A stretch of 5,003 nucleotides of DNA from contig JAKAIQ010000170.1 of assembly GCA_021825035.1 (NCBI GenBank), positions 1 through 5,003 on the forward strand, in the 5' to 3' direction. The number at the start of each line of letters is the position of its first letter. Position 1 is the first letter of the stretch. A program made the translations under genes and the position numbers. Below the pieces are notes generated by a model. That model worked only from the letters and a program-made list of their open reading frames with translations. It was not told the DNA's origin and did not search any database. Positions 1 through 4,810 of the stretch are shown piece by piece. This DNA comes from Deltaproteobacteria bacterium. GTDB taxonomy: Bacteria; Desulfobacterota; GWC2-55-46.

Positions 1-307
1 CCTCAAGACCGCCTTCCGAAATGACGACGCGGCCGCCCCTTTTTATCTCCTTGACTCTGCATTCCGCGAATAGCCTGACGCCCCTCTCCTCATACCAGCT
101 CGAATCGTGGAGGCGGATGCCTTCTAAAGTCTTTTCTCCCGTCAGAACCTGCGAAAGGAGCACCCTGTTGTAATTATGCGCCTCGGCGCCGAAGACGGTT
201 ATATCGAATTTATCAGGGTCGGCCTTGAGCACCTCTTCCAGGCAGGCTGTCCCGGCCATGCCGTTTCCTATGATGATGAGCCTCTCCTTACTCTTTTTAC
301 TCGCCAT
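1..307 (-). CDS. NirB-like NAD(P)/FAD-dependent oxidoreductase, N-terminal part (runs off the window)
   Basis: Only the first 102 codons are present; the gene continues past position 1. The protein begins MASKKSKERLIIIGNGMAG. A hydrophobic beta strand leads into a GxGxxG dinucleotide-binding loop at residues 14-19, as expected for the FAD-binding Rossmann fold. The YNRVLLS stretch (residues 46-52), followed by a TGE and an Ile-x-Leu-x-x-x-x-Trp-Tyr segment (64-72), is typical of the N-terminus of NirB, the large subunit of NADH-dependent assimilatory nitrite reductase, and of related stand-alone reductases. The start at 307 is supported by a strong GAGGTGA ribosome-binding site. Position downstream of glnK-amtB fits a role in nitrogen assimilation. 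The siroheme/Fe-S half that would separate true NirB from a rubredoxin-reductase-like protein lies outside the window, so no symbol is given. Confidence 0.8.
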   Translation of the reverse strand, partial: MASKKSKERLIIIGNGMAGTACLEEVLKADPDKFDITVFGAEAHNYNRVLLSQVLTGEKTLEGIRLHDSSWYEERGVRLFAECRVKEIKRGGRVVISEGGLE

Positions 308-310
308 AAA

Positions 311-317
311 TCACCTC
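311..317 (-). promoter_or_regulatory. Ribosome-binding site of the nirB-like gene
   Basis: The minus strand reads GAGGTGATTTATG. The AGGTGA core lies four bases before the ATG at 307-305 and fixes the start. It begins only about 15 bases after the T-run of the upstream terminator, leaving no room for a separate promoter between terminator and gene. Confidence 0.75.
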
Positions 318-331
318 ATTGGACTTCAAAG

Positions 332-364
332 AAAAAAGGCGCCTTGCTCACGCGAGGCGCCTTT
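332..364 (-). terminator. Rho-independent terminator between amtB and the nirB-like gene
   Basis: On the minus strand AAAGGCGCCT (364-355) pairs perfectly with AGGCGCCTTT (344-335) around a 10-base loop, giving a 10-bp GC-rich stem. It is followed by a run of six T residues (337-332). It ends the glnK-amtB transcript. The next start codon is only 24 bases further on, so any nirB-like mRNA must be transcribed through this element; it may therefore be a conditional attenuator rather than a plain terminator. Confidence 0.85.
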
Positions 365-368
365 GCCT
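355..368 (-). promoter_or_regulatory. Candidate ANTAR-type hexaloop hairpin overlapping the terminator
   Basis: The minus strand can fold AGGC-AAAGGC-GCCT: a four-base-pair stem closing a six-base loop with A at position 1 and G at position 4. The loop plus the 3' arm is exactly the 5' arm of the terminator, so the two structures exclude each other, as in ANTAR-controlled leaders. The stem is short, and I found no convincing first hairpin of the same class between 369 and 451, so this may be chance. Confidence 0.25.
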
Positions 369-451
369 GAAGATGCGGCATTGCTAAGAGATTTTGCCTG
401 CCTGCATCCGGAATGTGCGAAAAAGCGGGCCTGAGTCCGTTGAAGGGCCTG

Positions 452-1759
452 TCACATATTGTATCCGCTCTCGCTGTGCTGCGAAAGGTCGAGGCCCATC
501 ACTTCATCCTCCTGCGCAACCCGTAGTCCCATTACCGCGTCGATGATCTTTAAAAGTATGAACGTAAATACAGCCGAATATGCCGCGCTTGCCGCTATCG
601 CGATAAGCTGCTTGCCCACAAGCGCCGAGCCGCCGAAAAACAGGCCATTGGCCCCGGCCGGGTTCACGGCCGCGGATGCGAAGAGACCCGTAGCAACGGC
701 GCCCCACATCCCGCCCACGCCGTGAACACCGAAGGCGTCGAGGGAATCGTCGTATTTAAGGGTCGGCTTCATGAAACTGACCGAGAAATAACAGATGACG
801 CCCGCGGCGGCGCCGAGTAACATGGCCGATATGGGCCCCACAAAGCCGGCGGCAGGGGTTACGGCCACGAGGCCGGCGACAAGTCCGGAGGCGAGGCCGA
901 GAATGGTCGGCTTGCCCCTGTGCAGCCATTCAACCGCCGACCATGAAAGCGCGGCGGCGGCGGCAGCCGTATTCGTGGCGACGAAGGCGGAAACCGCGAG
1001 TCCATTAGCCCCAAGGGCGCTCCCGGCGTTGAAACCGAACCACCCGAACCAAAGGAGCCCGGCGCCTATCAGCGTTAGAGGAAGGCTGTGCGGGGCCATC
1101 GTCTCGGCCATATACCCCTGGCGCCTGCCTATGACGAGCGCCGCGACGAGGGCGGAAACGCCTGAGCTTATATGCACGACCGTCCCTCCGGCAAAGTCCA
1201 GGGCCCCAAGGTCATGCAGCCAGCCGCCGGTCGCCCAGACCCAGTGCGCGATCGGGTCGTATACGAGCGTCGTCCAGAGGATGCTGAAGACGATAAAACT
1301 TGAAAACTTCATCCTTTCGGCAAAAGAGCCGGTTATGAGCGCGGGCGTTATCACAGCGAACATCATCTGATAGACCATGAAGCACTGATGGGGTATCGTA
1401 GCCGCATAATCGGGGTTCGGGAGAAGGCCTACTCCCTTCAGCCCGACCCACTCGAGCCCACCCACAAGCCCGCCGAGCTTATCGGGTCCGAACGATACGC
1501 TGTAACCCCAGAGTATCCACTGTATGCTTATGATGCACAGGAGCGCGAAGCTCTGCATTATGGTGCCGAGGACATTTTTTTTCCTCACCATCCCTGAGTA
1601 AAAAAGCGCAAGCCCCGGCGCGGTCATGAGTAGCACTAAAGCCGCCGATACGAGCACCCATGCCGTATCGCCGGAATCCACCTTGGCCGGCGTCCCCGCG
1701 AAAACCGTCGCCGGCAAAAACAGGTACAGGAGCATCATTGACAGAATCTTCTTTGGCAT
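452..1759 (-). CDS. amtB: AmtB-family ammonium transporter
   Basis: This 435-residue Amt/Mep/Rh-family inner-membrane channel moves ammonium into the cell. Residues 1-21 form a cleavable signal peptide (MPKK, hydrophobic core, cut predicted after TVFA), followed by about eleven membrane helices. Hallmarks of E. coli AmtB are conserved: the twin histidines of the pore (H196 in DFAGGTVVH, H346 in DAFGVHG), the Phe gate (F134, F243), the external ammonium-site W175 and S247, and D188. The cytoplasmic tail (411-435, GLRV...GLDLSQHSESGY) is the region that docks with PII, so inhibition by the GlnK encoded just upstream is expected. Two consecutive ATGs follow the AAGGAGGG site; the second (1759) has the better six-base spacing, the first (1762) is possible. 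A frame extending to 1801 reads through the ribosome-binding site and is unlikely. It sits 62 bp after glnK without a terminator, so one operon. Confidence 0.96.
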   Translation of the reverse strand: MPKKILSMMLLYLFLPATVFAGTPAKVDSGDTAWVLVSAALVLLMTAPGLALFYSGMVRKKNVLGTIMQSFALLCIISIQWILWGYSVSFGPDKLGGLVGGLEWVGLKGVGLLPNPDYAATIPHQCFMVYQMMFAVITPALITGSFAERMKFSSFIVFSILWTTLVYDPIAHWVWATGGWLHDLGALDFAGGTVVHISSGVSALVAALVIGRRQGYMAETMAPHSLPLTLIGAGLLWFGWFGFNAGSALGANGLAVSAFVATNTAAAAAALSWSAVEWLHRGKPTILGLASGLVAGLVAVTPAAGFVGPISAMLLGAAAGVICYFSVSFMKPTLKYDDSLDAFGVHGVGGMWGAVATGLFASAAVNPAGANGLFFGGSALVGKQLIAIAASAAYSAVFTFILLKIIDAVMGLRVAQEDEVMGLDLSQHSESGYNM

Positions 1760-1764
1760 CATCG

Positions 1765-1772
1765 CCCTCCTT
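1765..1772 (-). promoter_or_regulatory. Ribosome-binding site of amtB
   Basis: The minus strand reads AAGGAGGGCGATGATG. This near-perfect Shine-Dalgarno sequence lies three bases before the first ATG (1762) and six before the second (1759). It rules out the upstream ATG at 1801 as the main start and favours 1759. Confidence 0.85.
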
Positions 1773-1821
1773 GAAAATATTCGTTGCCGCCAATACGTCA
1801 TATTGACGATAAATCCATCAG

Positions 1822-2160
1822 CTAAAGGGCCTCCTTGCCCCTTTCGCCGGTCCTGATCCTTACCGTGTCCTCAACCGCCGAGACGAATATCTTGCCGTCC
1901 CCGATCTTGCCGGTCTTGGCGGCCGCCATTATCGCGTCCACCACCTTCAAGGCCATCTCCTCGGTAGTGACGACTTCAATCTTGATCTTCGGCAGGAAGT
2001 CCACGGTGTACTCGGCTCCCCGGTAAAACTCCGAATGGCCCTTCTGCCTGCCGAATCCCTTGACCTCCGTTATCGTCATGCCTTCGATATTGATTTCATT
2101 CAGCGCTTTTTTTACGTCATCCAGCTTGAACGGCTTTATTATCGCCTCTATCTTTTTCAT
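1822..2160 (-). CDS. glnK: Nitrogen regulatory protein PII (GlnK/GlnB)
   Basis: This 112-residue cytoplasmic trimeric signal protein senses 2-oxoglutarate and ATP/ADP and, in the GlnK branch, blocks AmtB when ammonium is plentiful. The length is exactly that of the family. The T-loop signature YRGAEY occupies residues 46-51, with Tyr51 as the expected uridylylation site if GlnD is present. The second signature, TGKIGDGKIFVSAV (83-96), forms the nucleotide-binding B-loop region. The C-terminus RIRTGERGKEAL is the usual C-loop. Q39 and K58, positions used for 2-oxoglutarate binding in PII, are present. The start is preceded by GGGGGTGAG at 2174-2166. Linkage to amtB 62 bp downstream argues for the GlnK type. 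Transcription is probably sigma-54 dependent with an attenuated leader (see 2212-2347). GlnB is the alternative name; sequence alone does not separate them. Confidence 0.95.
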   Translation of the reverse strand: MKKIEAIIKPFKLDDVKKALNEINIEGMTITEVKGFGRQKGHSEFYRGAEYTVDFLPKIKIEVVTTEEMALKVVDAIMAAAKTGKIGDGKIFVSAVEDTVRIRTGERGKEAL

Positions 2161-2165
2161 GAAAA

Positions 2166-2174
2166 CTCACCCCC
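2166..2174 (-). promoter_or_regulatory. Ribosome-binding site of glnK
   Basis: The minus strand reads GGGGGTGAGTTTTCATG. The GGGGGTGAG tract lies five bases before the ATG at 2160. It is downstream of the leader terminator, so translation needs read-through into this segment. Confidence 0.7.
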
Positions 2175-2211
2175 TGTTTTCTTGTTGCGCCATTTCGGCA
2201 ACGCCGCGCCG

Positions 2212-2245
2212 AAAAAAAAGCGCCGCTTTTAACAAGGGCGCTCTT
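2212..2245 (-). terminator. Intrinsic terminator (attenuator) inside the glnK leader
   Basis: On the minus strand AAGAGCGCC (2245-2237) pairs with GGCGCTTTT (2224-2216) around a 12-base loop: nine pairs, including one G-U. It is followed by the rest of an eight-T run (2219-2212). It lies about 50 nt before the glnK ATG and downstream of the predicted sigma-54 start, so it would stop glnK transcription unless prevented. The 5' arm contains the loop of the P2 hairpin (2232-2247), so the two folds are mutually exclusive. It could alternatively end the upstream glgA-amidotransferase transcript. Confidence 0.8.
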
Positions 2246-2247
2246 GC
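2232..2247 (-). promoter_or_regulatory. ANTAR target hairpin P2 (antiterminator) in the glnK leader
   Basis: The minus strand folds CAAG-AGCGCC-CTTG with an extra closing G-U pair. The six-base loop AGCGCC has A at position 1 and G at position 4, the known recognition pattern of ANTAR-domain antiterminators. Forming it uses the bases needed for the 5' arm of the terminator at 2212-2245, which is the expected mechanism. The stem is short and would need protein binding to win over the terminator. Confidence 0.6.
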
Positions 2248-2266
2248 ATGCCAATCGCTCACAGCC

Positions 2267-2286
2267 GGGCTACCGCTTTGTAACCC
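2267..2286 (-). promoter_or_regulatory. ANTAR target hairpin P1 in the glnK leader
   Basis: The minus strand folds GGGTTAC-AAAGCG-GTAGCCC: seven pairs (one G-U) closing a six-base loop with A at position 1 and G at position 4. It lies 19 nt upstream of P2. Paired hexaloop hairpins immediately before a terminator are the established RNA target of dimeric ANTAR response regulators such as EutV and NasR. The family assignment of this leader is my inference from the structure. Confidence 0.6.
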
Positions 2287-2331
2287 CTTTATTCGTCAAT
2301 CGCTTCAGCGCCGAAGTTGATAACTTGCAAA

Positions 2332-2347
2332 TGCAACTTCAATGCCA
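2332..2347 (-). promoter_or_regulatory. Sigma-54 (RpoN) -24/-12 promoter of glnK-amtB
   Basis: The minus strand reads TGGCATTGAAGTTGCA, against the consensus TGGCAC-N5-TTGCA. The invariant GG and GC are present with exactly ten bases between them. Transcription would start near 2321, giving a leader of about 160 nt that holds the two hexaloop hairpins and the terminator. RpoN control of glnK-amtB through an NtrC-type activator is common in Proteobacteria. Confidence 0.78.
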
Positions 2348-2361
2348 CGGCGCTTATGCCG

Positions 2362-2416
2362 AAAAATCTCTTGAATCGGCCTTTTTCAAGGCCTTATCAA
2401 CCGGCTTTTCCGCCGG
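2362..2416 (-). terminator. Weak hairpin cluster after the amidotransferase gene, possible terminator
   Basis: Three hairpins can form on the minus strand: CCGGC-GGAAAA-GCCGG (2416-2401); GGCCTT-GAAA-AAGGCC with a GNRA-type tetraloop (2393-2378); and an alternative CTTGAA-N9-TTCAAG (2390-2370) followed three bases later by TTTTT (2366-2362). The second and third exclude each other. Position 36-90 bp after the stop of the amidotransferase gene suggests transcript termination or 3'-end protection, but the stem next to the T-run is AT-rich and weak. Confidence 0.35.
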
Positions 2417-2451
2417 GTATGCACGTTTTATAATCAACGCCTGCACATAAA

Positions 2452-3156
2452 TCAGCCAATCAATCTCAAAAACCTTGAGATGACCGTCCTCCCATAGCCG
2501 TGGAGGGCGCGGATATTCTCATGACCGTCTTTTATGATCTTTTCCGGGTCGACCGATTTAAGGGATTTAAGCTCCTCCCTGTTCACTATCAGCCATTCCT
2601 TTATCATATCTTCCGTCACTTCGAGATGGAACTGTATGCCGTAGGCCGAAGGCCCCACGCGAATCACCTGGTTGGGGAACAGCTTAGAGGAGGAGAGCCG
2701 CCCGGCCCCGGCAGGCACGTCGAAGGTATCGCCGTGCCATTGAAAGACCGTAAACCTTTCGGGAAGCCCCGTAAAGAGCCTGTCGGACGATGCGTCGCCG
2801 GTAAGCTCCACGTCGTACCACCCGATCTCCTTTTTCTTGCCCCTGTAGACGTCGGCTCCGGCGGCCCTGGCGAGAAGCTGCGCGCCGAGACATATGCCGA
2901 GAACCGGGATGCGCTCCCTGAGAACAGACTTAATAAGCCCTACCTCGTCTCTTATGAACGGATACGCTTCATCTTCGTAGACGCCCATGGGCCCGCCGAG
3001 AACTATGAGCGCGGAATATCCGTCCATTCGCCGGGGTATCCTTTCATTCCTGTAGACCCTCAAGAAATCCGTCCTGTAGCCTTCCTGTCTCACAAGGGCG
3101 CCTATTATGCCGAGCCCCTCGCTCTCGACATGCTGAACAACAAGAATTCTTTTCAT
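2452..3156 (-). CDS. Class I glutamine amidotransferase, stand-alone
   Basis: This 234-residue cytoplasmic protein has a single GATase class I domain of the type found in the GMP synthase amidotransferase family (GuaA-like, COG0518 type). The Cys nucleophile is C89 in GICLGAQ, in the usual nucleophile elbow. The His-Glu pair of the triad is H177 and E179 in FHLEV. The oxyanion-loop segment LGGPMGVYED (53-62) and the WHGDTF motif (140-145) are also intact, so glutamine hydrolysis is expected. No synthetase domain is fused and no obvious ammonia-accepting partner is adjacent, so the substrate is unknown. Relatives are often annotated as GMP synthase-like or as gamma-glutamyl hydrolases. The start at 3156 follows AAGGAGAGG. 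The gene lies 94 bp after glgA without a clear terminator and is probably co-transcribed with it. Confidence 0.9.
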   Translation of the reverse strand: MKRILVVQHVESEGLGIIGALVRQEGYRTDFLRVYRNERIPRRMDGYSALIVLGGPMGVYEDEAYPFIRDEVGLIKSVLRERIPVLGICLGAQLLARAAGADVYRGKKKEIGWYDVELTGDASSDRLFTGLPERFTVFQWHGDTFDVPAGAGRLSSSKLFPNQVIRVGPSAYGIQFHLEVTEDMIKEWLIVNREELKSLKSVDPEKIIKDGHENIRALHGYGRTVISRFLRLIG

Positions 3157-3158
3157 AT

Positions 3159-3167
3159 CCTCTCCTT
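3159..3167 (-). promoter_or_regulatory. Ribosome-binding site of the amidotransferase gene
   Basis: The minus strand reads AAGGAGAGGATATG. It is a strong purine-rich site ending a few bases before the ATG at 3156, and it supports this start. Confidence 0.75.
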
Positions 3168-3187
3168 GAATGGAAGCCAGCCTTGGC

Positions 3188-3215
3188 GCGCCACGCCGGG
3201 CGGTTCGCCGGGCGC
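3188..3215 (-). repeat. Tandem GC-rich palindromes between glgA and the amidotransferase gene
   Basis: Two copies of the nine-base palindrome CGCCCGGCG (3214-3206 and 3202-3194 on the minus strand) are separated by three bases. An outer GCGCC/GGCGC pair encloses most of this, so several alternative hairpins are possible. There is no T-run, so it is not a classical terminator. Messenger stabilisation or processing between the two genes is possible, but nothing in the sequence proves a role. Confidence 0.5.
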
Positions 3216-3250
3216 TCCAAAAGATAGACGATTTTTCCCGTCCCGCGGCG

Positions 3251-4711
3251 CTATTCCGGTCTTGAAAGCTTCTTTCTTGCCAGCGCGTAAAGATCCATGT
3301 ATTTTCTGGCCGAGCTCTCCCATGAAAAATTTGCCTTCATGGCTCTTTGCTGGAGTTTTCTCCAGGCCTTTGCGTCCTTCCATGCCAAAAGGGCTTGCCT
3401 GACGCAGTTTGTCAGGGCCTTTGGCGAATACTCCCTGAATTTAAAGCCGTTGCCGTTCTTTCCGTTATAATCGATTACCGTGTCGTCAAGTCCGCCGGTA
3501 GCCCTCACGACGGGTATGGTGCCGTACTTGAGGCTGTATATCTGATTGAGCCCGCACGGTTCATATCTTGACGGCATGAGGATCATGTCGCAACCGGCCT
3601 CGATCATGTGCGAGAGCCTGTCGTCGAATCCTATATGCACGGAAACCTTTTCCGGATAACGCCTGCCGAGGTCCTCAAGCCGCTTCTGATACTTCGACTC
3701 CCCGGAACCGAGAAAAACAAATCCGGCCTCAAGTTTCATAAGCTCCGGCATCGCCTCGAAAAGTATGTCAAAGCCTTTCTGGTCTACAAGCCGCGAGATC
3801 ATCCCTATGAGAGGCCTTTCATCCCCGAGTTCAAAATTTATATTTTTTAGAAGCTCCTTTTTACATACGGCTTTGCCGGAAAGATCCGCCGCCGAATAGT
3901 TTGAAGGTATGAGCCTGTCGATCAGAGGGTCCCAGACGCCATAATCCACCCCGTTCAACACGCCGAACAGGTCTTCCTTTCTATTCTTCAATAGCCCGTC
4001 GAGGCCGCTCCCGTATTCCGGGGTCTGTATTTCCCTGCTATAGGCCGGACTTACTGTGGTTATTATATCGGAATAGACTATCCCGGCCTTCAGAAGGCTC
4101 AACTTCCCCCAGAACTCCAAACCTTCCGGATTATAGAGTTCGGGGCTCAAGCCGGTTATCCCATAAATAGATGAAGGGAAAAGCCCCTGGTAGGCGATAT
4201 TGTGGATGGTAAATACGGTAGCGGTTTTCGAGAAGAAAGGGTCGTCTTCGCAAGCATCCTTGAGATAAACCGGTATAAGCCCTGTCTGCCAGTCGTTGCA
4301 ATGGATTATGTCCGGTTTTAAGTCCTTCGCCTTGACCGCTTCGAGGACTGCCCTCGAAAAAAAGACGAACCGCTCAAGATTATCAAAATAATCCCCCTCC
4401 GGAGTGCCGTACAGGCAACTTCTGTCAAAAAACTCGTCGCGCTTTATGAAATAGACCGCAAGCCCGTCGATCGACGTCTTTAAAACCTGGCCGCTTAAAT
4501 CCCTTCCGGCCATAGGCACGGAGACTTCGATGCCTGCCGGCTCCGTTCTTGCCCTGCTTAACAGGACCTCCCTGTAATAAGGCAGAAAAAGACTCACCTT
4601 GCAGCCCAGCCTCTTCAAGGCCAGTGGAAGGGCCCCGGCCACGTCGCCAAGCCCGCCGGTCTTGGCGAAGGGAAACGCTTCCGGGGTAGCGAATATCACG
4701 TTGAGCGCCAT
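3251..4711 (-). CDS. glgA: Glycogen (starch) synthase, GT5 family
   Basis: This 486-residue cytoplasmic glycosyltransferase adds glucose from ADP-glucose (or UDP-glucose) to the non-reducing end of alpha-1,4-glucan. The length is normal for the family. The N-terminal GT5 domain (about 1-240) carries the sugar-nucleotide motif KTGGLGDV at 17-24, D140 in HCNDWQTG and H170 in HNIAYQG. The C-terminal GT-B half (about 290-470) carries SRLVDQKG (R307, K312) and the SRYEPCGLNQ motif with the key Glu384, then GTIPVVRATGGLDDTV. All expected catalytic positions are intact. The start gives the canonical N-terminus (VIFATPEAFPFAKTGG), but no Shine-Dalgarno sequence precedes it, and a candidate promoter would place the 5' end at the ATG itself. 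The other glycogen genes (glgB, glgC) are not in the window. ADP-glucose preference is inferred from the family. Confidence 0.95.
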   Translation of the reverse strand: MALNVIFATPEAFPFAKTGGLGDVAGALPLALKRLGCKVSLFLPYYREVLLSRARTEPAGIEVSVPMAGRDLSGQVLKTSIDGLAVYFIKRDEFFDRSCLYGTPEGDYFDNLERFVFFSRAVLEAVKAKDLKPDIIHCNDWQTGLIPVYLKDACEDDPFFSKTATVFTIHNIAYQGLFPSSIYGITGLSPELYNPEGLEFWGKLSLLKAGIVYSDIITTVSPAYSREIQTPEYGSGLDGLLKNRKEDLFGVLNGVDYGVWDPLIDRLIPSNYSAADLSGKAVCKKELLKNINFELGDERPLIGMISRLVDQKGFDILFEAMPELMKLEAGFVFLGSGESKYQKRLEDLGRRYPEKVSVHIGFDDRLSHMIEAGCDMILMPSRYEPCGLNQIYSLKYGTIPVVRATGGLDDTVIDYNGKNGNGFKFREYSPKALTNCVRQALLAWKDAKAWRKLQQRAMKANFSWESSARKYMDLYALARKKLSRPE

Positions 4712-4717
4712 AACGCA

Positions 4718-4746
4718 AACTTAGCAGAAAAGGAAACCCCTTTCAA
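4718..4746 (-). promoter_or_regulatory. Candidate housekeeping promoter of glgA
   Basis: The minus strand has TTGAAA (4746-4741), a 17-base spacer and TAAGTT (4723-4718). The latter is preceded by TG plus one base, as in extended -10 promoters. The -10 hexamer matches the consensus at only three positions. Start-site geometry would put +1 at or near the A of the glgA ATG (4711), which fits the missing ribosome-binding site. This is pattern matching only. Confidence 0.35.
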
Positions 4747-4758
4747 GGAATTTAGGGG
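4727..4758 (-). terminator. Weak terminator candidate after the cytochrome gene
   Basis: On the minus strand CCCCT (4758-4754) pairs with AGGGG (4741-4737) around a 12-base loop, followed by the T-rich stretch TTTCCTTTTC (4736-4727). It is the best terminator candidate in the 99-bp gap between the cytochrome gene and glgA. The stem is only five pairs and the T-run is interrupted, and it overlaps the proposed glgA -35 element. Confidence 0.35.
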
Positions 4759-4810
4759 CCTCTGGCCGCCGAAGCCGTTTCTTTGCGGGCCTGTTTAGGG
4801 GCTATTTGCC

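Noticed and set aside
795..1370. Open frame of about 190 codons on the plus strand opposite amtB
   Set aside because: It is a low-complexity Ala/Pro-rich translation antisense to a clearly conserved transporter, with no ribosome-binding site or family resemblance. It is a GC-skew shadow.
1760..1801. N-terminal extension of AmtB to an ATG at 1801
   Set aside because: The extra residues translate through the AAGGAGGG ribosome-binding site and precede a proper signal peptide; the start at 1759 (or 1762) is better.
1796..1808. Small palindrome CGTCA-TAT-TGACG in the glnK-amtB gap
   Set aside because: Five-base arms with a three-base centre are too short to call a terminator or an operator, and there is no following T-run.
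2161..2330. glnK leader as a known metabolite riboswitch (glutamine, c-di-GMP, glycine, molybdenum cofactor types)
   Set aside because: I could not match the conserved cores of these classes. The two A1/G4 hexaloops overlapping a terminator explain the structure better.
2500..3402. Open frame of about 300 codons on the plus strand opposite the amidotransferase gene and the end of glgA
   Set aside because: It spans two well-supported minus-strand genes and their gap, matches no recognisable family, and is explained by the codon use of the opposite strand.
4751..4802. Nine-base direct repeat TTTAGGGGC (4751-4759 and 4794-4802)
   Set aside because: It is short, not placed at a recognisable promoter or operator position, and could easily be chance.
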